Positions 13,304 through 24,969 are shown, numbered from the stretch's first letter. The stretch is DNA of 64,000 nt from Polyodon spathula (GCF_017654505.1 NC_054537.1:68776145-68840144), one strand, 5' to 3'. Numbers and translations are program-made. Notes: generated from the letters alone by a model not told the origin.

Positions 13304-13500
13304 CGATAGGTTGCGGATGCAACCCCGGTTCCCTGAAAAAGAAAATAACCATCAAGGTATGGGATATTGCCATCAGGCAGTAGGGATTGACTGAGCTTTA
13401 TAGCAAAGCTGCTGATAGGCCTCCGCGCAAGCTGGCGTGTAAGTCCGCCAACCTAGGAGCTTACTATACGAGACTCTCTTCCTCTTTTGCTCTTCAGGCC
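13304..13500 (-). repeat. DIRS 3' inverted terminal repeat
   Basis: ATCAAGGTATGGG, CAGTAGGGATT, TTTATAGCAAAGCTG, CCTAGGAGCTTACTATACG and CTCTCTTCCT occur here in order. The same blocks occur on the complement of 18078-18275. The outermost part, from CGATAGGTTGCGGATGC, is shared with the internal complementary region instead. Confidence 0.85.
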
Positions 13501-13527
13501 GTGAAGGCTTCCGGAGCGACCTTGCGG

Positions 13528-13620
13528 CTTGGTGGTTATTTTCTCTTTCAGGGAACCAGGGTTTCATCCGCAACCTATCGTTCCCTTTCAAGTTGAAAAT
13601 AACCATCAAGGTATGGGAAC
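13528..13620 (-). repeat. DIRS internal complementary region
   Basis: Bases 13528-13580 are the reverse complement of the left terminus (13304-13356, with a few differences). Bases 13581-13620 (TTCCCTTTCAAGTTGAAAAT onward) resemble the complement of the right terminus. The two outer ends are therefore represented joined, as expected of the DIRS internal region that templates circle closure during replication. It lies just inside the 3' repeat, its normal place. Confidence 0.78.
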
Positions 13621-13737
13621 AGTGTACCCAAGACATCGCGAGGGAGGATTCTCGGCAGTAGGACAGACTTACGTCATAACGCAACTGCGTAGGCAATACA
13701 TCTATGCATATCCGGAGCTGCGCCTCAGCATCTATGC

Positions 13738-14404
13738 TCACAATGACACCTGCCCTAAGGTGGAATAGTCAACATTATATTGGCATCCAGAGGTGCCATA
13801 GAGTGTAGTACAGATGCTCCAAATAGTGGAGCAGTGGAATTCAGTACATGGAACGCCATTAACTCGACTGGTTGGTTCATATGAAAACGGGGATATGACC
13901 TTGGGTAAAAAGACTGCATTTGGGCGCATGGAGACCTTAGAACCGTCTCCTGCGAAACGAGTACATGATGAATGCACTAACAGTGCAAGTAACTCGCTGA
14001 CGCATTTGGCTGATACCACTGACAGCAGAAACGCAGTTTTAATAGACATGAGCTTCATATCCACGGTGTGGAGAGGCTGCCTTGGTAAGGGCTTCTAGCA
14101 CCAAGTCAAGGCTCCATGACAGTAAACTGGTTGTTCTTGGAGGTCGCAAATGTCTTGCGCCCTTGAGGAACTGTGATGCCAGAAAATGGCAACCTGGTGA
14201 TAACACGTCAATGTGTACATGGCAAGCTGATATGGCAGCTAAATACAATTTAAGAGTAGAGGGAGATTTCCCTTCATCTAACAGTTTCTGTAGAAACTGT
14301 AATATCACTGCCATATGACATGATATTGGGTCATGGTCCCCCGCCAGACACCAATTTTGGAACAACTGCCACTTGTACGTGTACTGCGACCTAGTAGAGG
14401 GCAC
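13738..14404 (-). pseudogene. DIRS tyrosine recombinase (truncated, mutated)
   Basis: The core-binding domain reads from the minus strand at 14404 (STRSQYTYKWQLFQNWCLAG, SPSTLKLYLAAISACH, FLKGARHLRPP). After a frameshift near 14050 the catalytic domain begins (KTAFLLSVVSAKCVSELLAL, RPNAVFLPKVISPFS). The family has an Arg in the SAKR-VSEL motif, the first catalytic arginine; here it is Cys (TGC, one CpG-type transition from CGC). The C-terminal half with the H-x-x-R and the nucleophile Tyr is missing before the 3' terminus. It would have integrated circular DIRS DNA and cannot be active. The family's usual recombinase length is roughly 350-400 residues; about 220 remain. Confidence 0.85.
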
Positions 14405-14445
14405 TCTAGCACTCTAAATGGTCGAAATCACCGCCGTCGATAGCC

Positions 14446-15870
14446 CTAAGGCTGACAGGTGCGCCCGTTCAAGGGCCAAGCCCATAGCTGCATGAGCTTG
14501 GGGTTCGGGTGCCAAAGCCGCCCTTCGGCCTGGGACAATAGATCTGCTCGCAGGGGAAGCTCCCACGCTTGACCATGCAGCAACTGCACCAAGCTCGGAA
14601 ACCATATACTCCGAGGCCACCGAGGAGTGACCAGGATCACTGTCGCTTGCTCTACCCTGACCTTCTCTAAGAAGACGGGGCGCATCGGAATCGGTGGAAA
14701 TGCATATAGGAGCCCTGGTGGCCATTCGTGAGCTGGTGCATCGACTCCTAAGGGGCTGTCGGGGTTCCTCAATGAGAACCATAGGGGGCAGTGTGTGGTC
14801 TCTCGCAAAGCGAAGAGATCTACTTGCAATACGCTGAACCATTCCCAGACGCACTCTACCACCTGAGGGTGGAGATGCCATTCCCCTGCAAGAGGGCCTC
14901 CTCTGGATAGGAGATCCGCTGCATAATTGACTGCCGGTAGGTGAATCGGGTACAGAGAGGTCAAACACGGCTGTGCCCATAGCAACAGCCATGCTATCAT
15001 CCGGTGAAGGCGAGGGGACCGTAGGCTGCCCTGGAGGTTGATATACGCCACAACCGTGGTGTTGTCTGACCGCACCAACAGGTGCTTGCCTAGAAGCACT
15101 GGCAAGAAGTGCCGAAGGGCGAGGTCCACTGCTCTGAGTTACAGAGCATTGATGTGGGCTGACCTCCAGGGTCCTGACCACACTCCGCGGGTCCCTGAGC
15201 CGTTCCAGACTGCTCCCCAACCTTGGTTGGAAGTGTCGGTCGTGACAACCTCCCTTGGACTTTCCACCAGCGCAGTGCTTTCCAGCAGGTTCGGGATACC
15301 GTCAACCTGCGGTGTTTGTTTCTCCACGGATGCAACGCGAAGGCACTGAACCAGGCCTGCAGAGGTCTCTGGTGTAATAAGCCCAAGCGAAGGGCTTGCG
15401 AAGCGGCAGCCATCAACCCCAGCATGCGCTGACACAGCTCCATGCTGACTGTTTCTCTCAACCTGAATAGGGAGAGACACCGCTCCAGGGAGGCAACTCT
15501 TTGTGTCGACAGGGTCGCTTCCATGGACACTGAGTCCAGATGCAGACCTAAGAATTCGGTCTGTTGGCTTGGCACGAGGCGGCTCTTTTCTGAATTGATC
15601 TTCAGACCTAGCTGCTGAAAATGGTCTGCAACCATCACTGTGTGCTGTGCCAACTGCTCCTTTGACTGTGCGCAGACGAGCCAGTCATCCAGATAGCTCA
15701 GCAGTCGGACGCCTTGAGCCCGCAAGGGAGCTAGAATAGCGTCCATACATTTCGAAAAGGTTCGAGGAGCTAGTGACAGGCCGAATGGGAGGACACAAAA
15801 CTCGTAAAGCGGCATCAACTGGTGGGAAGGACGCCAGTCCCTCCTCACTCGCTCCCTGCATGGCAAACAC
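14446..15870 (-). pseudogene. DIRS reverse transcriptase / RNase H, broken
   Basis: From the minus strand: the RT palm begins at VLPFGLSLAPRTFSKCMDA and includes the catalytic YLDD motif (LLSYLDDWLVCAQS). RNase H follows with TDTSNQGWGAV, VRSDNTTVVAYIN and YAADLLSRG, and a DIRS-specific tail (DLFALRETTHCPLWFSL, APRW-like VTPRWP). The RT fingers that should precede VLPFG are absent, so gag runs almost straight into the palm. A frameshift near 15260 separates RT from RNase H, and a TAA at 15139-15141 interrupts RNase H. Catalytic Asp residues of YLDD are intact, but the enzyme cannot be made whole. It would have copied DIRS RNA into DNA. Confidence 0.88.
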
Positions 15871-16795
15871 GGAAGCCTTCCACGAAGTTGCCTGTGAACT
15901 GTACCTCCTTAATAAAATCAGGGAAGGCTGGGAGCGTCCTGGGCTGTGGCGAATGCACAGACGGTGACTCAAACAGTGACCGCCGAGGTAATTCTACAGC
16001 TGGCCACTCAATCCCTAGGTGGAGAGTTGCTTGCTCCACCAGTGACCACAAGGGATCACTGGTGTCCAGTACCTCCAACTCAGTGTCTTGCTCTAAGTTG
16101 TGAGAGGTTAGCTCAACTTCCACACTGTCCTCCTCAAGGAGAGGCTCCCCTTCTGAAGCATCTCTTGAGATGGCATCTACGCTCCAAACCCCTTGGGGTT
16201 GTTGGACGACTGGGGCGGGCAGAGCCGGTTGATTGGCAGTCGGCCCGACCTGTGCGTCAGTGGCTTGTGGTACCATTTTAGTCAATGACATGAGCAGCGA
16301 TTGCTGGCCCATCATCACGTCCCCTATGGCGGGGTGACACGGAGCGAGACCGTGACCGGTGAGGGCGTTCCTTGCGAGGGGAGGGGCCTCGGGATCAGAT
16401 AGCCGTCTGCGAGAGCGTTCCCGAGTACAGCTATGGTCTGGGGATCTCTGACCAGCTGTAAGCTGAGAGGGGCTCCTGGATAGCTGCAGCTTGACAGGCA
16501 GAGTCACTGTAGATGACGGTGGAACAGACAGTGTGTAAGATGACCCAGAGGAGGGGGAGTGGCTCCCTACTGTTTTCCTCGCCCTCTGGCGAAGAGTGCA
16601 AGGCTGAAAATTAGAACACAATGCACAAAACGATCTGTCTGCCAAGGCAGATGCGGCGTGCTCTGGTCCCAGGCACGCCACACAGTCCTCATGCGGGTCA
16701 CTTGCCGGCAATTTTGCTTGGCAGGTGACGCAATGGTGGAACCCAGACATCTTTAGACACCCTGATCGCCGAAGCGTCAAAGCTATGCATGTCAA
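15845..16795 (-). CDS. DIRS gag-like protein
   Basis: A 316-codon open frame on the minus strand. The N-terminus carries Cys-rich motifs (HCVTCQ, DCVACLGPEHA, FCALCSNF) typical of the DIRS first ORF, followed by a Ser/Pro/Arg-rich middle and an acidic region. It ends with LPAFPDFIKEV, the usual end block of this gag. The product would package the element RNA; unlike Gypsy gag it has no CCHC knuckle. The final 15-20 residues read into what should be RT sequence in another frame, a consequence of the deletion at the gag-pol junction. The frame is intact but the element is dead, so it may be an unexpressed relic. The start at 16795 is the first Met of the frame; a Met nearer the Cys motifs (MSGFHHCVTC) is more likely the true start. 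Confidence 0.75.
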   Translation of the reverse strand: MTCIALTLRRSGCLKMSGFHHCVTCQAKLPASDPHEDCVACLGPEHAASALADRSFCALCSNFQPCTLRQRARKTVGSHSPSSGSSYTLSVPPSSTVTLPVKLQLSRSPSQLTAGQRSPDHSCTRERSRRRLSDPEAPPLARNALTGHGLAPCHPAIGDVMMGQQSLLMSLTKMVPQATDAQVGPTANQPALPAPVVQQPQGVWSVDAISRDASEGEPLLEEDSVEVELTSHNLEQDTELEVLDTSDPLWSLVEQATLHLGIEWPAVELPRRSLFESPSVHSPQPRTLPAFPDFIKEVQFTGNFVEGFRVCHAGSE

Positions 16796-16825
16796 TGAAG
16801 GTCAAGGTGTGTGCACCGATTAATG

Positions 16826-17190
16826 TGCCGAGCTTCGAGGTGCATGTACCGAGTGTCGAGGCGTTGATGCACCGAGCGTCGAACGCTGAAGCGTCGAGCA
16901 TCGAGGTGCGTGTGCCGAGGCGTCGAAGCGGCGAGCGTTGAGTGTCGAGGTGCGTGCACCGAGCATCGAGGCGTTGATGCACCGAGCGTCGAGCGTCGAG
17001 GTGCGTGCGCCGAGCGTCGAGATGCGTGCACCGAGCGTCGAGGTGTCGATGCACTTGAGCATCGAGCGCCGAAGCGTCGAGGTGCATCCGTCGAGCGTCG
17101 AAGCACCAAGCGTCGACGCGTCGAGATGCGTGCACCGAGCGTCGAGCACCGAAGCGCTGAGCGTCGAGGTGCGTGCACCAAGCCCCAAGT
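16826..17190. repeat. CpG-rich minisatellite in the DIRS leader
   Basis: Irregular tandem units built from GCGTCGA and GGTGCGTGCACCGA (about 21-23 bp) repeat some 15 times. Units vary in length because the 7-bp GCGTCGA core is sometimes doubled. More decayed GCGCTGAAGCGC-like units continue to about 17320. Open frames across it in several phases (for example repeated HLDARR on the minus strand) are by-products of the repeat. Confidence 0.9.
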
Positions 17191-17740
17191 GCTGAGGCAC
17201 TAAGCACAAGGCGCTGAAGCGCTACACCAAAGCGCCAAGACGCTGACACTGAAAACGTCAAAGCACTGTGCGCCGGAGCGCATGTACTGAGGATTAAGAC
17301 GCTATGCACTAGACGCCGAAACGTCAGCTGACACACAGATTGGAGACGCTAAGTGCTAGTACAGTGTCTTAGTCTAAAAGACAATGGTGTTGTGCTATAC
17401 TTACCTGTTTGATAAAAGGGGCGACTGAAAGTGTAGTTGGCAGTAGCCTTCCTAGTACGTTGTATGGGAAAAGAAATCCTTTTTTTTTTGTTTTAGAGGA
17501 ACTGCAGCTGAACTAAAGTGCAGATATTCGTAGTGTAGCTACAGTAAACAGCAACCACGCGGTGTGATGTTACAATCCGCGGGTGGTATCATTGGAGTGG
17601 CTGCTAGTAGCAAGCTGAACTCCGGGTTTAGAGGAGGCAAGACCAAGGCTGCAAAAAAATTGCGTGGCCTACCAGGCATGCAACGTGTCCTCTAAACTCT
17701 ATTCTATACCTAAGGGAAGAATAGACAATACAAAAAACCC

Positions 17741-17742
<2 letters not shown>

Positions 17743-17824
<82 letters not shown>

Positions 17825-17891
17825 TATAAGGAAGACGGAAGGCCAACGCGGAAAGAACGCAATGCCGAAGCAAAGCGTGAAGGTGAAAAAG

Positions 17892-17941
<50 letters not shown>
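17743..17941. repeat. Two (AT)n microsatellites
   Basis: Nearly pure AT tracts at 17743-17819 and 17892-17941, separated by about 72 bp of leader sequence of the DIRS element. Poly-Tyr/Ile frames across them are artefacts. Confidence 0.97.
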
Positions 17942-17944
<3 letters not shown>

Positions 17945-18077
17945 TCAGTAGAGCGAACACTGAAATAAACTCAGAGAAGGGGCGGTAGCCAGCTTCTCAA
18001 GCTCAAGGCTGACGAGTACTATCAGTGAAGTAAATCTCTCAGAGAGAAAACTTACCAGCTTAATGTCCTACAAAGGC

Positions 18078-18275
18078 TGAAGGCAAAACAGGAAGAGAGT
18101 GTCCGCGCGCTGCGTATAGTAAGCTCCTAGGGGGGCGGGCTTACACGGCAGCTTTGCTATAAAGCAGCTTCGCTTACCACGCCAGCTTTGCTATAAACTT
18201 AATCCCTACTGCATGACGATATAGGATATGGAACTACCCATACCTTGATGAACATTCCCTTGTAAGGGAACTAAA
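18078..18275 (-). repeat. DIRS 5' inverted terminal repeat
   Basis: The complement of this segment shares ordered blocks with 13304-13500: CATCAAGGTATGGG, GCAGTAGGGATT, TTTATAGCAAAGCTG, CCTAGGAGCTTACTATACG. The TTTATAGCAAAGCTG block is present twice here, a small internal duplication. Confidence 0.85.
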
Positions 18276-19037
18276 ATATATAACATCACTGTAAAAAGTT
18301 TTTTTCAGTGATAAGATTTCACTTAAATTTAAATATTTTCTTAAATTTAAAGATATATATATATATATATATATATATCACAACCACTAGAGAATCAGTC
18401 ATACTGTCTTTTATAATATAAATGTATCGATATTTATGAAAATTGACTCCAAACAACCCTAGCTGAGAAGCCTGTGTCATTGACACATGGAATGACCAAC
18501 AGAAATCCAGTATTTTCAGGATTACTCTGTAGAACAGCCCACAGTGATCATGTTTACCACATTTATCCCATTACTATCCTTAGGGGCAAAGACAAAGTCA
18601 ATTACAAAATGCTTTAACAATCCCTTTATTCTGACTTACATACACACTGATCAATGTTATTCCCTTGTGTGCTTTTCATAGCGCTCTCTCAGAATAGATG
18701 AGATATTTGCACCCACAGACTGATATATTTTTAAAGTTCTGTATATGTGTGAAAGTTATCTAAACTAGAAAGGATTTAAAACATATTGTGTGACCCGAGA
18801 CAGGCAAGCATTCATTACTTTCACGTAATTTGTTTTGTAAATGCATTATCTAAATTAATGTTATTAAATTACATGCTTCCTTTTGTTTATATGACATCTT
18901 CTGGCTTTTACAGTGTATGTAGGGCATACATAATTACAGGAAAGCATATCAGAGACAAATAGAAAATTCATAAGTTATAGGCTCTCTTTTAAGAGGCCAC
19001 TATTAGACTCTTGAGTGGTCTCTTAACACAGGTTTGA

Positions 19038-19129
<92 letters not shown>
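19038..19129. repeat. Compound (GT)n(AT)n microsatellite
   Basis: A GT tract (19038-19064) passes directly into a TA tract (19065-19129). Confidence 0.97.
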
Positions 19130-19131
<2 letters not shown>

Positions 19132-19901
19132 TTTAATAAATAATGCCAGTTGTCAATGCTATTGCGTTTAGAATTAAAATTGTCAAATTTACGATTATCC
19201 ACAACACAAAAAATAACTGTAACTGCATAAGATCAAAGCCAAAGGCCCTCAACATTTATCACGAGTCTATATAAACACCATAGCGTGTTTTTTAAAACTG
19301 CAACCTGCAGTGCACTGTATATAACTGTCCAAATACAAAGAAACATCTGATTTAACAACCGACTGATTACTTTGTTAGAGGATAAAGTGCATTTAAAGAT
19401 TTTACCATTGGCTCCACATGTGTCAATCAACACCCAATTTTAACCACCTGGTACAGGCAACAAGATAATAGCAGAGTAACATTAAATTACAAAAGAGAAA
19501 AGGTTATACAGCAATAAACATATATTTTACAACCAGGTTCATAATAAATGAGATGAAAATGTAGGTCTGGCTCAAAAAGTCACACAGTATCCAGTACTGA
19601 AAACAACTGTAGTGTAGGCTACTAATTAAGTCTAATGTTTCGCCATCCCAAGCAAAAAAAAAAATATCCAACACTCAATCCAACAGCCAGTGTAGCAATC
19701 AAGCGAAACAGTATCAGTTTTCACAGTTTGCTACTTTTAGCCAAAACAATCCATCAATCTCATATTCATGTTGTAACAAAGAACATTAAAGTAAAGCATC
19801 TCTCAGCAACATAATATCCCAGCCAGAAAGAAAAAAAAAAAAAAAAAAATTTCACCAGTCTCAAATAATAAAAAATAATAAAAAAATAATAATAATAATC
19901 T

Positions 19902-19903
<2 letters not shown>

Positions 19904-19949
<46 letters not shown>
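19904..19949. repeat. (AAT)n microsatellite
   Basis: About 15 AAT units, preceded by interrupted AAT/A-rich sequence from 19865. Confidence 0.97.
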
Positions 19950-20166
19950 GATAAACAATAAAATACACCCAAGCGGTGGGCACAGCGTCTTGCATTTGGG
20001 CCTAATATAGACTTTTCTGTGCTGGTCTGCAAAATGGAGTCATTGTGGGATGCACGACCCTCTGTGGTAAATGTTATTGAATATTTTTATAGGACTGCCG
20101 AGACTGCAGAGATGGAGTCTCAAGACCGGTTCTCGGTCTCGAGGCCGATCTAAAGATTATTTTATT

Positions 20167-20728
20167 AGACAGCGTCTCGCTTTGTTTCAATTTGTCAACA
20201 CTACTCTGTATTAAAGATCGTCATCTCCAGTACAATTATTCAGAGAAAGCAGATTCGTAACTAAATATACTACAGTGTTTCCCTTGTCTGATGAAATTAA
20301 AAAATATAGAGATAGAAAATTAAATTTTACATACTGAAATGTATTATTTTTCTCAATAACAGTCGGCGAAATTCAGTGCTTACCCGGCATATTAACACCC
20401 CGCCTCTGCTCACGAATGATTGGACAGCTGTTAGATCTTTCACTTGTCATGCAGAATACTGTGTACAACACCCTCTGCTTGCTTATGATTGGACAGCTGC
20501 GTAAAACTTGTCAGATATTTGACTCTCCTATTGGTTAAACTTACTGTCAGTACTTGCAGCTAAAACAGACTCAGCTTATGTTCCACCCAACTAATTTATG
20601 ATTAGGCTACCGCAGAGAAAATGCAGATATTCAGTTGGTTGATCATATCGCAGACGCCCTTCAGGAAAAAAAAGAAAAAATGTTGATTACGTACAAGCAC
20701 AGCATAAGTGAGCAGCGCTGTCAACAGA
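20167..20728 (+). mobile_element. Three-copy interspersed repeat, copy A
   Basis: From AGCGTCTCGCTTTGTTTCAA to the GTACAAGCACAGCATAAG region this matches 29674-30055 (copy B) and partly 43742-43870 (copy C). It carries ATTGGACAGCTG twice (20419-20430 and 20488-20499), plus CTATTGG near 20527: inverted CCAAT boxes beside E-box-like CAGCTG, as in a promoter or LTR. Just upstream (20099-20155) is sequence with GGTTCTCGGTCTCGAGG that resembles the GGTCTC minisatellite at 24.3 kb. It encodes nothing recognisable; it may be the non-coding 5' end of a larger transposon. Confidence 0.65.
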
Positions 20729-20812
20729 AGCGTATATGCATATATGTGCAATACCAAGTCTTTATTCTCGCTTGGAAAGATAGTATTCTGCAATACAAGG
20801 CAGCCAAGATCG

Positions 20813-21601
20813 GGTACCTGTTCCTCGTAGCTGGCTTACTGAGTTAGTCGGATAACTCTCAGGATAACTTGACAGAAATCTGGCTTTTTCCGTTCCTCGA
20901 AGCAAGCTTAATCTTAAACCTGCTTCAGCGCAGGCTAACTTAAACTTAACCTGATCTGTGAATAAAAACTCGTACTTCTGCCCAATGAAAGCACTTGACA
21001 CACCCCTCTAAAATGGCAGTGCCCTTCCTTAGAGATTGCATAGATCAAGGAGCAATTTTAATTAGATTAGCTTTTCACAGGGAAAGAGTATTGAGAGATC
21101 GTCCAGATCCTTTGCATCATTCAGATGTTTTGTATTTGAGTGCTATAGATTCGGTCAGCAAGGTATCATTTACCTAATACATCTCCTTGAGACGTACATT
21201 GCCCATACCACCCGGCACAGCCGTGCGTTGACAGTAACACAGACTATGTGCATAGGGCTGCGCTTTTTTGCTAGTGGCGCATTCCTATACTCAGGTGATG
21301 ATGCTGATAATATCGTCTCTAAAGAGATTTCTTAATGTGTTCATCACATTTCTGGGACATACAAGGAAACGCCATCAAAGAGGGTTTCTATGCAATCACA
21401 GGTAATTTACTAGGTTATATGCAATTTAATGAATAGGTAATCCCATCATTATCGTTTATTAAGTAGGCTACCTTATTATGCAGAGTTCCCCCCAACGTTA
21501 TTGGTGCTGTGGACTGTAGTCAGAGCCCCATCAAGGCACCTTCAGGACCAAATGAGACAGAATTTGTGAACAAGAAATCCTTTCACAGCATTAATGTACA
21601 G
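20813..21601 (+). pseudogene. PIF/Harbinger (HARBI1-like) transposase, 5' part with an intron
   Basis: Exon 1 starts at ATG 21013 (MAVPFLRDCIDQGAILIR, RVLRDRPDPL) and, after a frameshift near 21172, continues with HTTRHSRALTVTQTMC and LRFFASGAFLYS, then a stop and a second shift before IKEGFYAIT. An 82-bp intron with GT...AG borders (21402-21483) follows, then exon 2 (PNVIGAVDC, PIKAPSGPNETEFVNKKSF, HSINVQ) ends at a GT donor (21602). VDC holds the first catalytic Asp of the DDE triad. The family (about 350 residues) cuts and pastes Harbinger elements with TWA targets. The 3' exons are missing; an L2-type LINE follows. Bases 20813-21012 are probably the element's 5' end. Confidence 0.85.
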
Positions 21602-21759
21602 GTACTTATGACGTTATCACTTACATGAAATTAAAAATGAGCTACAATTCAGCAACTGATGCAAATAATCCAACGTTTTAATGACAATTATACAATGTCA
21701 GTGCTAGACAGTAGGTGTCAGACTTTAAATAGTACTGTACATCATCCATGACTTGACCT

Positions 21760-23640
<1,881 letters not shown>

Positions 23641-23745
23641 TTGTGAGGCCTATTTGTGAACTGTCTAATTACTTATTATAAACGCTGACTACACAGAAGA
23701 GGCCTATGAGTCACTGAATATTACTTAAGTTTCTATGTAGATATA

Positions 23746-23804
<59 letters not shown>

Positions 23805-23963
23805 ACATAATTTTAAGCTTGTAGCCAAAAAAAAAATTGTTGTAATAAAATGTTAATTGTGAAGGTCATTAATGCTAATGCCCCAGATTGTTTTACTGAC
23901 ATGAGAATGATCAATAAATACAGGACCACATTTGTTAAGATAATTTCATATTCAGTTTTTGTT

Positions 23964-24065
23964 TTCTATCATCTAAAGCGAAAACATTCTTCTATTCATG
24001 CTGAGTATGGGAAGTTCCCGAAGCGAAGTGCAGCTTCTGCTTCTAGCTCACAGCCGTCTGTTGCA
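23964..24065 (+). pseudogene. BED-type zinc finger exon end (hAT/ZBED-like)
   Basis: The frame reads FYHLKRKHSSIHAEYGKF then KRSAASASSSQPSVA and stops at a GT donor (GTAAAT, 24066). The L-x-x-H-L-x-x-x-H arrangement is the second half of a BED finger, as found at the N-terminus of hAT transposases and ZBED proteins, and the Ser/Ala linker is also typical. The Cys-x-x-Cys half is not visible upstream, so this is an exon fragment or a decayed copy. The rest of the transposase is absent from this window. Confidence 0.55.
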
Positions 24066-24296
24066 GTAAATGTTTTGTATTGTATTATTATTATTGCATT
24101 GTGTATTCCTAAATTAACTGATTGTAACTGGAAAAAGTCAATAGAACACATTTTTCAGTTGTTACATTTGTTGTGTTTCTTTTGTTTATTAAACAAAAAC
24201 TAGCTTTCAAAAAATTAATAGTTATTATTATCATTGTTGTTGTTCTAGCAAAAATTAATTTAGTTCATAAGGTTGGTTACAACAAAAATATATTGC

Positions 24297-24709
24297 TCTC
24301 GGTCTCGGTACGTTTGGTCTCGGTCTCGGTCTCGGTCCTGGTCTCGGTCTCTGTATATTTGGTCTCAGTACGATTGGTCTCAGTCTTGGTACGTTTCGTT
24401 TGGTCTCGGTATGTTTTGTCTCAGTCACGATACGTTTCGTTTGGTCTCAGTCTCGGTACGTTTCGTTTGGTCCCGGTACGTTTGGTCTCGGTCTTGGTCT
24501 CGGTCTTGGTCTCGCTACGTTTGGTCTCAGTCTCAGTATGTTTCGTTTGGTCTCGGTACGTTTGGTCTTGGTCTCGGTCTCGGTCCTGGTCTCGGTCTCT
24601 GTAAGTTTGATCTCGGTACGTTTGGTCTTGGTCTCAGTCTTGGTCCTAGTCTCGGTCTCGGTATGTTTGGTTTCGGTCTTGGTCTTGGTCTCGGTACGTT
24701 TGGTCTTGA
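24297..24709. repeat. GGTCTC-based minisatellite, about 413 bp
   Basis: Hexamers GGTCTC and variants (GGTCTT, GGTCCT, AGTCTC) alternate with longer units GGTACGTTTGGTCTC and GTACGTTTCGTTTGGTCTC. Because the units contain no stop triplet on the plus strand, all three plus frames stay open for over 300 bp (repeats of VSV, SRS/WSR and LGL). I regard these frames as non-coding. Confidence 0.92.
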
Positions 24710-24969
24710 CTACATCACTGCGAGACTGTGCAATTTAAATAGTTTATATGACAAGGTGCTATAATGTTATTTATATTTGTTTTCTTATTATAAACGCTGA
24801 CTACACAGAACATGTTAGTTACATTTATAGTATCTATTTCATCATTGTTTTGTATTTTTCATTCTTTCTTATTTTTTATGCTCATATAATAGTTTCTATA
24901 AAAGACTCTTTATGGTGTGGAAAATCAATCTTCTAGTTTTACACTTAATTACTTACTTAGAAAGGTAGT

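Larger units (their letters stand above)
13304..18275 (-). mobile_element. DIRS-type (tyrosine recombinase) retroelement, defective
   Basis: On the minus strand this roughly 5-kb unit shows the full DIRS plan: a 5' inverted terminal repeat (18078-18275), a CpG-rich leader, gag, RT/RNase H, a tyrosine recombinase, an internal complementary region (13528-13620) and a 3' inverted repeat (13304-13500). DIRS elements copy through a circular DNA intermediate and integrate with a recombinase rather than a DDE integrase, so no target duplication is expected. The copy is dead: the RT fingers are deleted, several frameshifts and a stop interrupt pol, and the recombinase lacks a catalytic Arg and its C-terminal half. 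Two long AT tracts have expanded in the 5' leader. Confidence 0.9.
18276..20098. other. Unassigned AT-rich DNA with microsatellites
   Basis: No coding motif. Contains (AT)n at 18353-18379, (GT)n then (AT)n at 19038-19129, poly-A at about 19828-19849 and (AAT)n at 19904-19949. Confidence 0.6.
23672..24810 (+). mobile_element. Segment bounded by 27-bp perfect direct repeats
   Basis: The same 27 bases (starting CTTATTATAAACGC, ending CTACACAGAA) occur at 23672-23698 and 24784-24810. Between them lie an AT tract, the BED-finger exon remnant (23964-24065) and the GGTCTC minisatellite (24297-24709). It could be an insertion with an unusually long target duplication or a local duplication followed by expansion. 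No terminal inverted repeat is evident. Confidence 0.5.

Noticed and set aside
14414..15220. A 268-codon minus-strand frame overlapping the DIRS pol region
   Set aside because: It is the out-of-phase shadow of the RNase H frame, which carries the conserved motifs.
16792..17336. Arg/His/Leu-rich open frames of 85-212 codons on both strands
   Set aside because: They read through the GCGTCGA minisatellite; several frames are open at once, as expected of a repeat without stop triplets.
17628..17960. Open frames of about 100 codons on both strands in the DIRS leader
   Set aside because: They are produced by two (AT)n tracts and lack any homology.
24173..24764. SR-, VS- and LG-repeat proteins of 112-163 codons
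   Set aside because: The (GGTCTC)n array is open in all three frames; an arginine-serine resemblance is a by-product.
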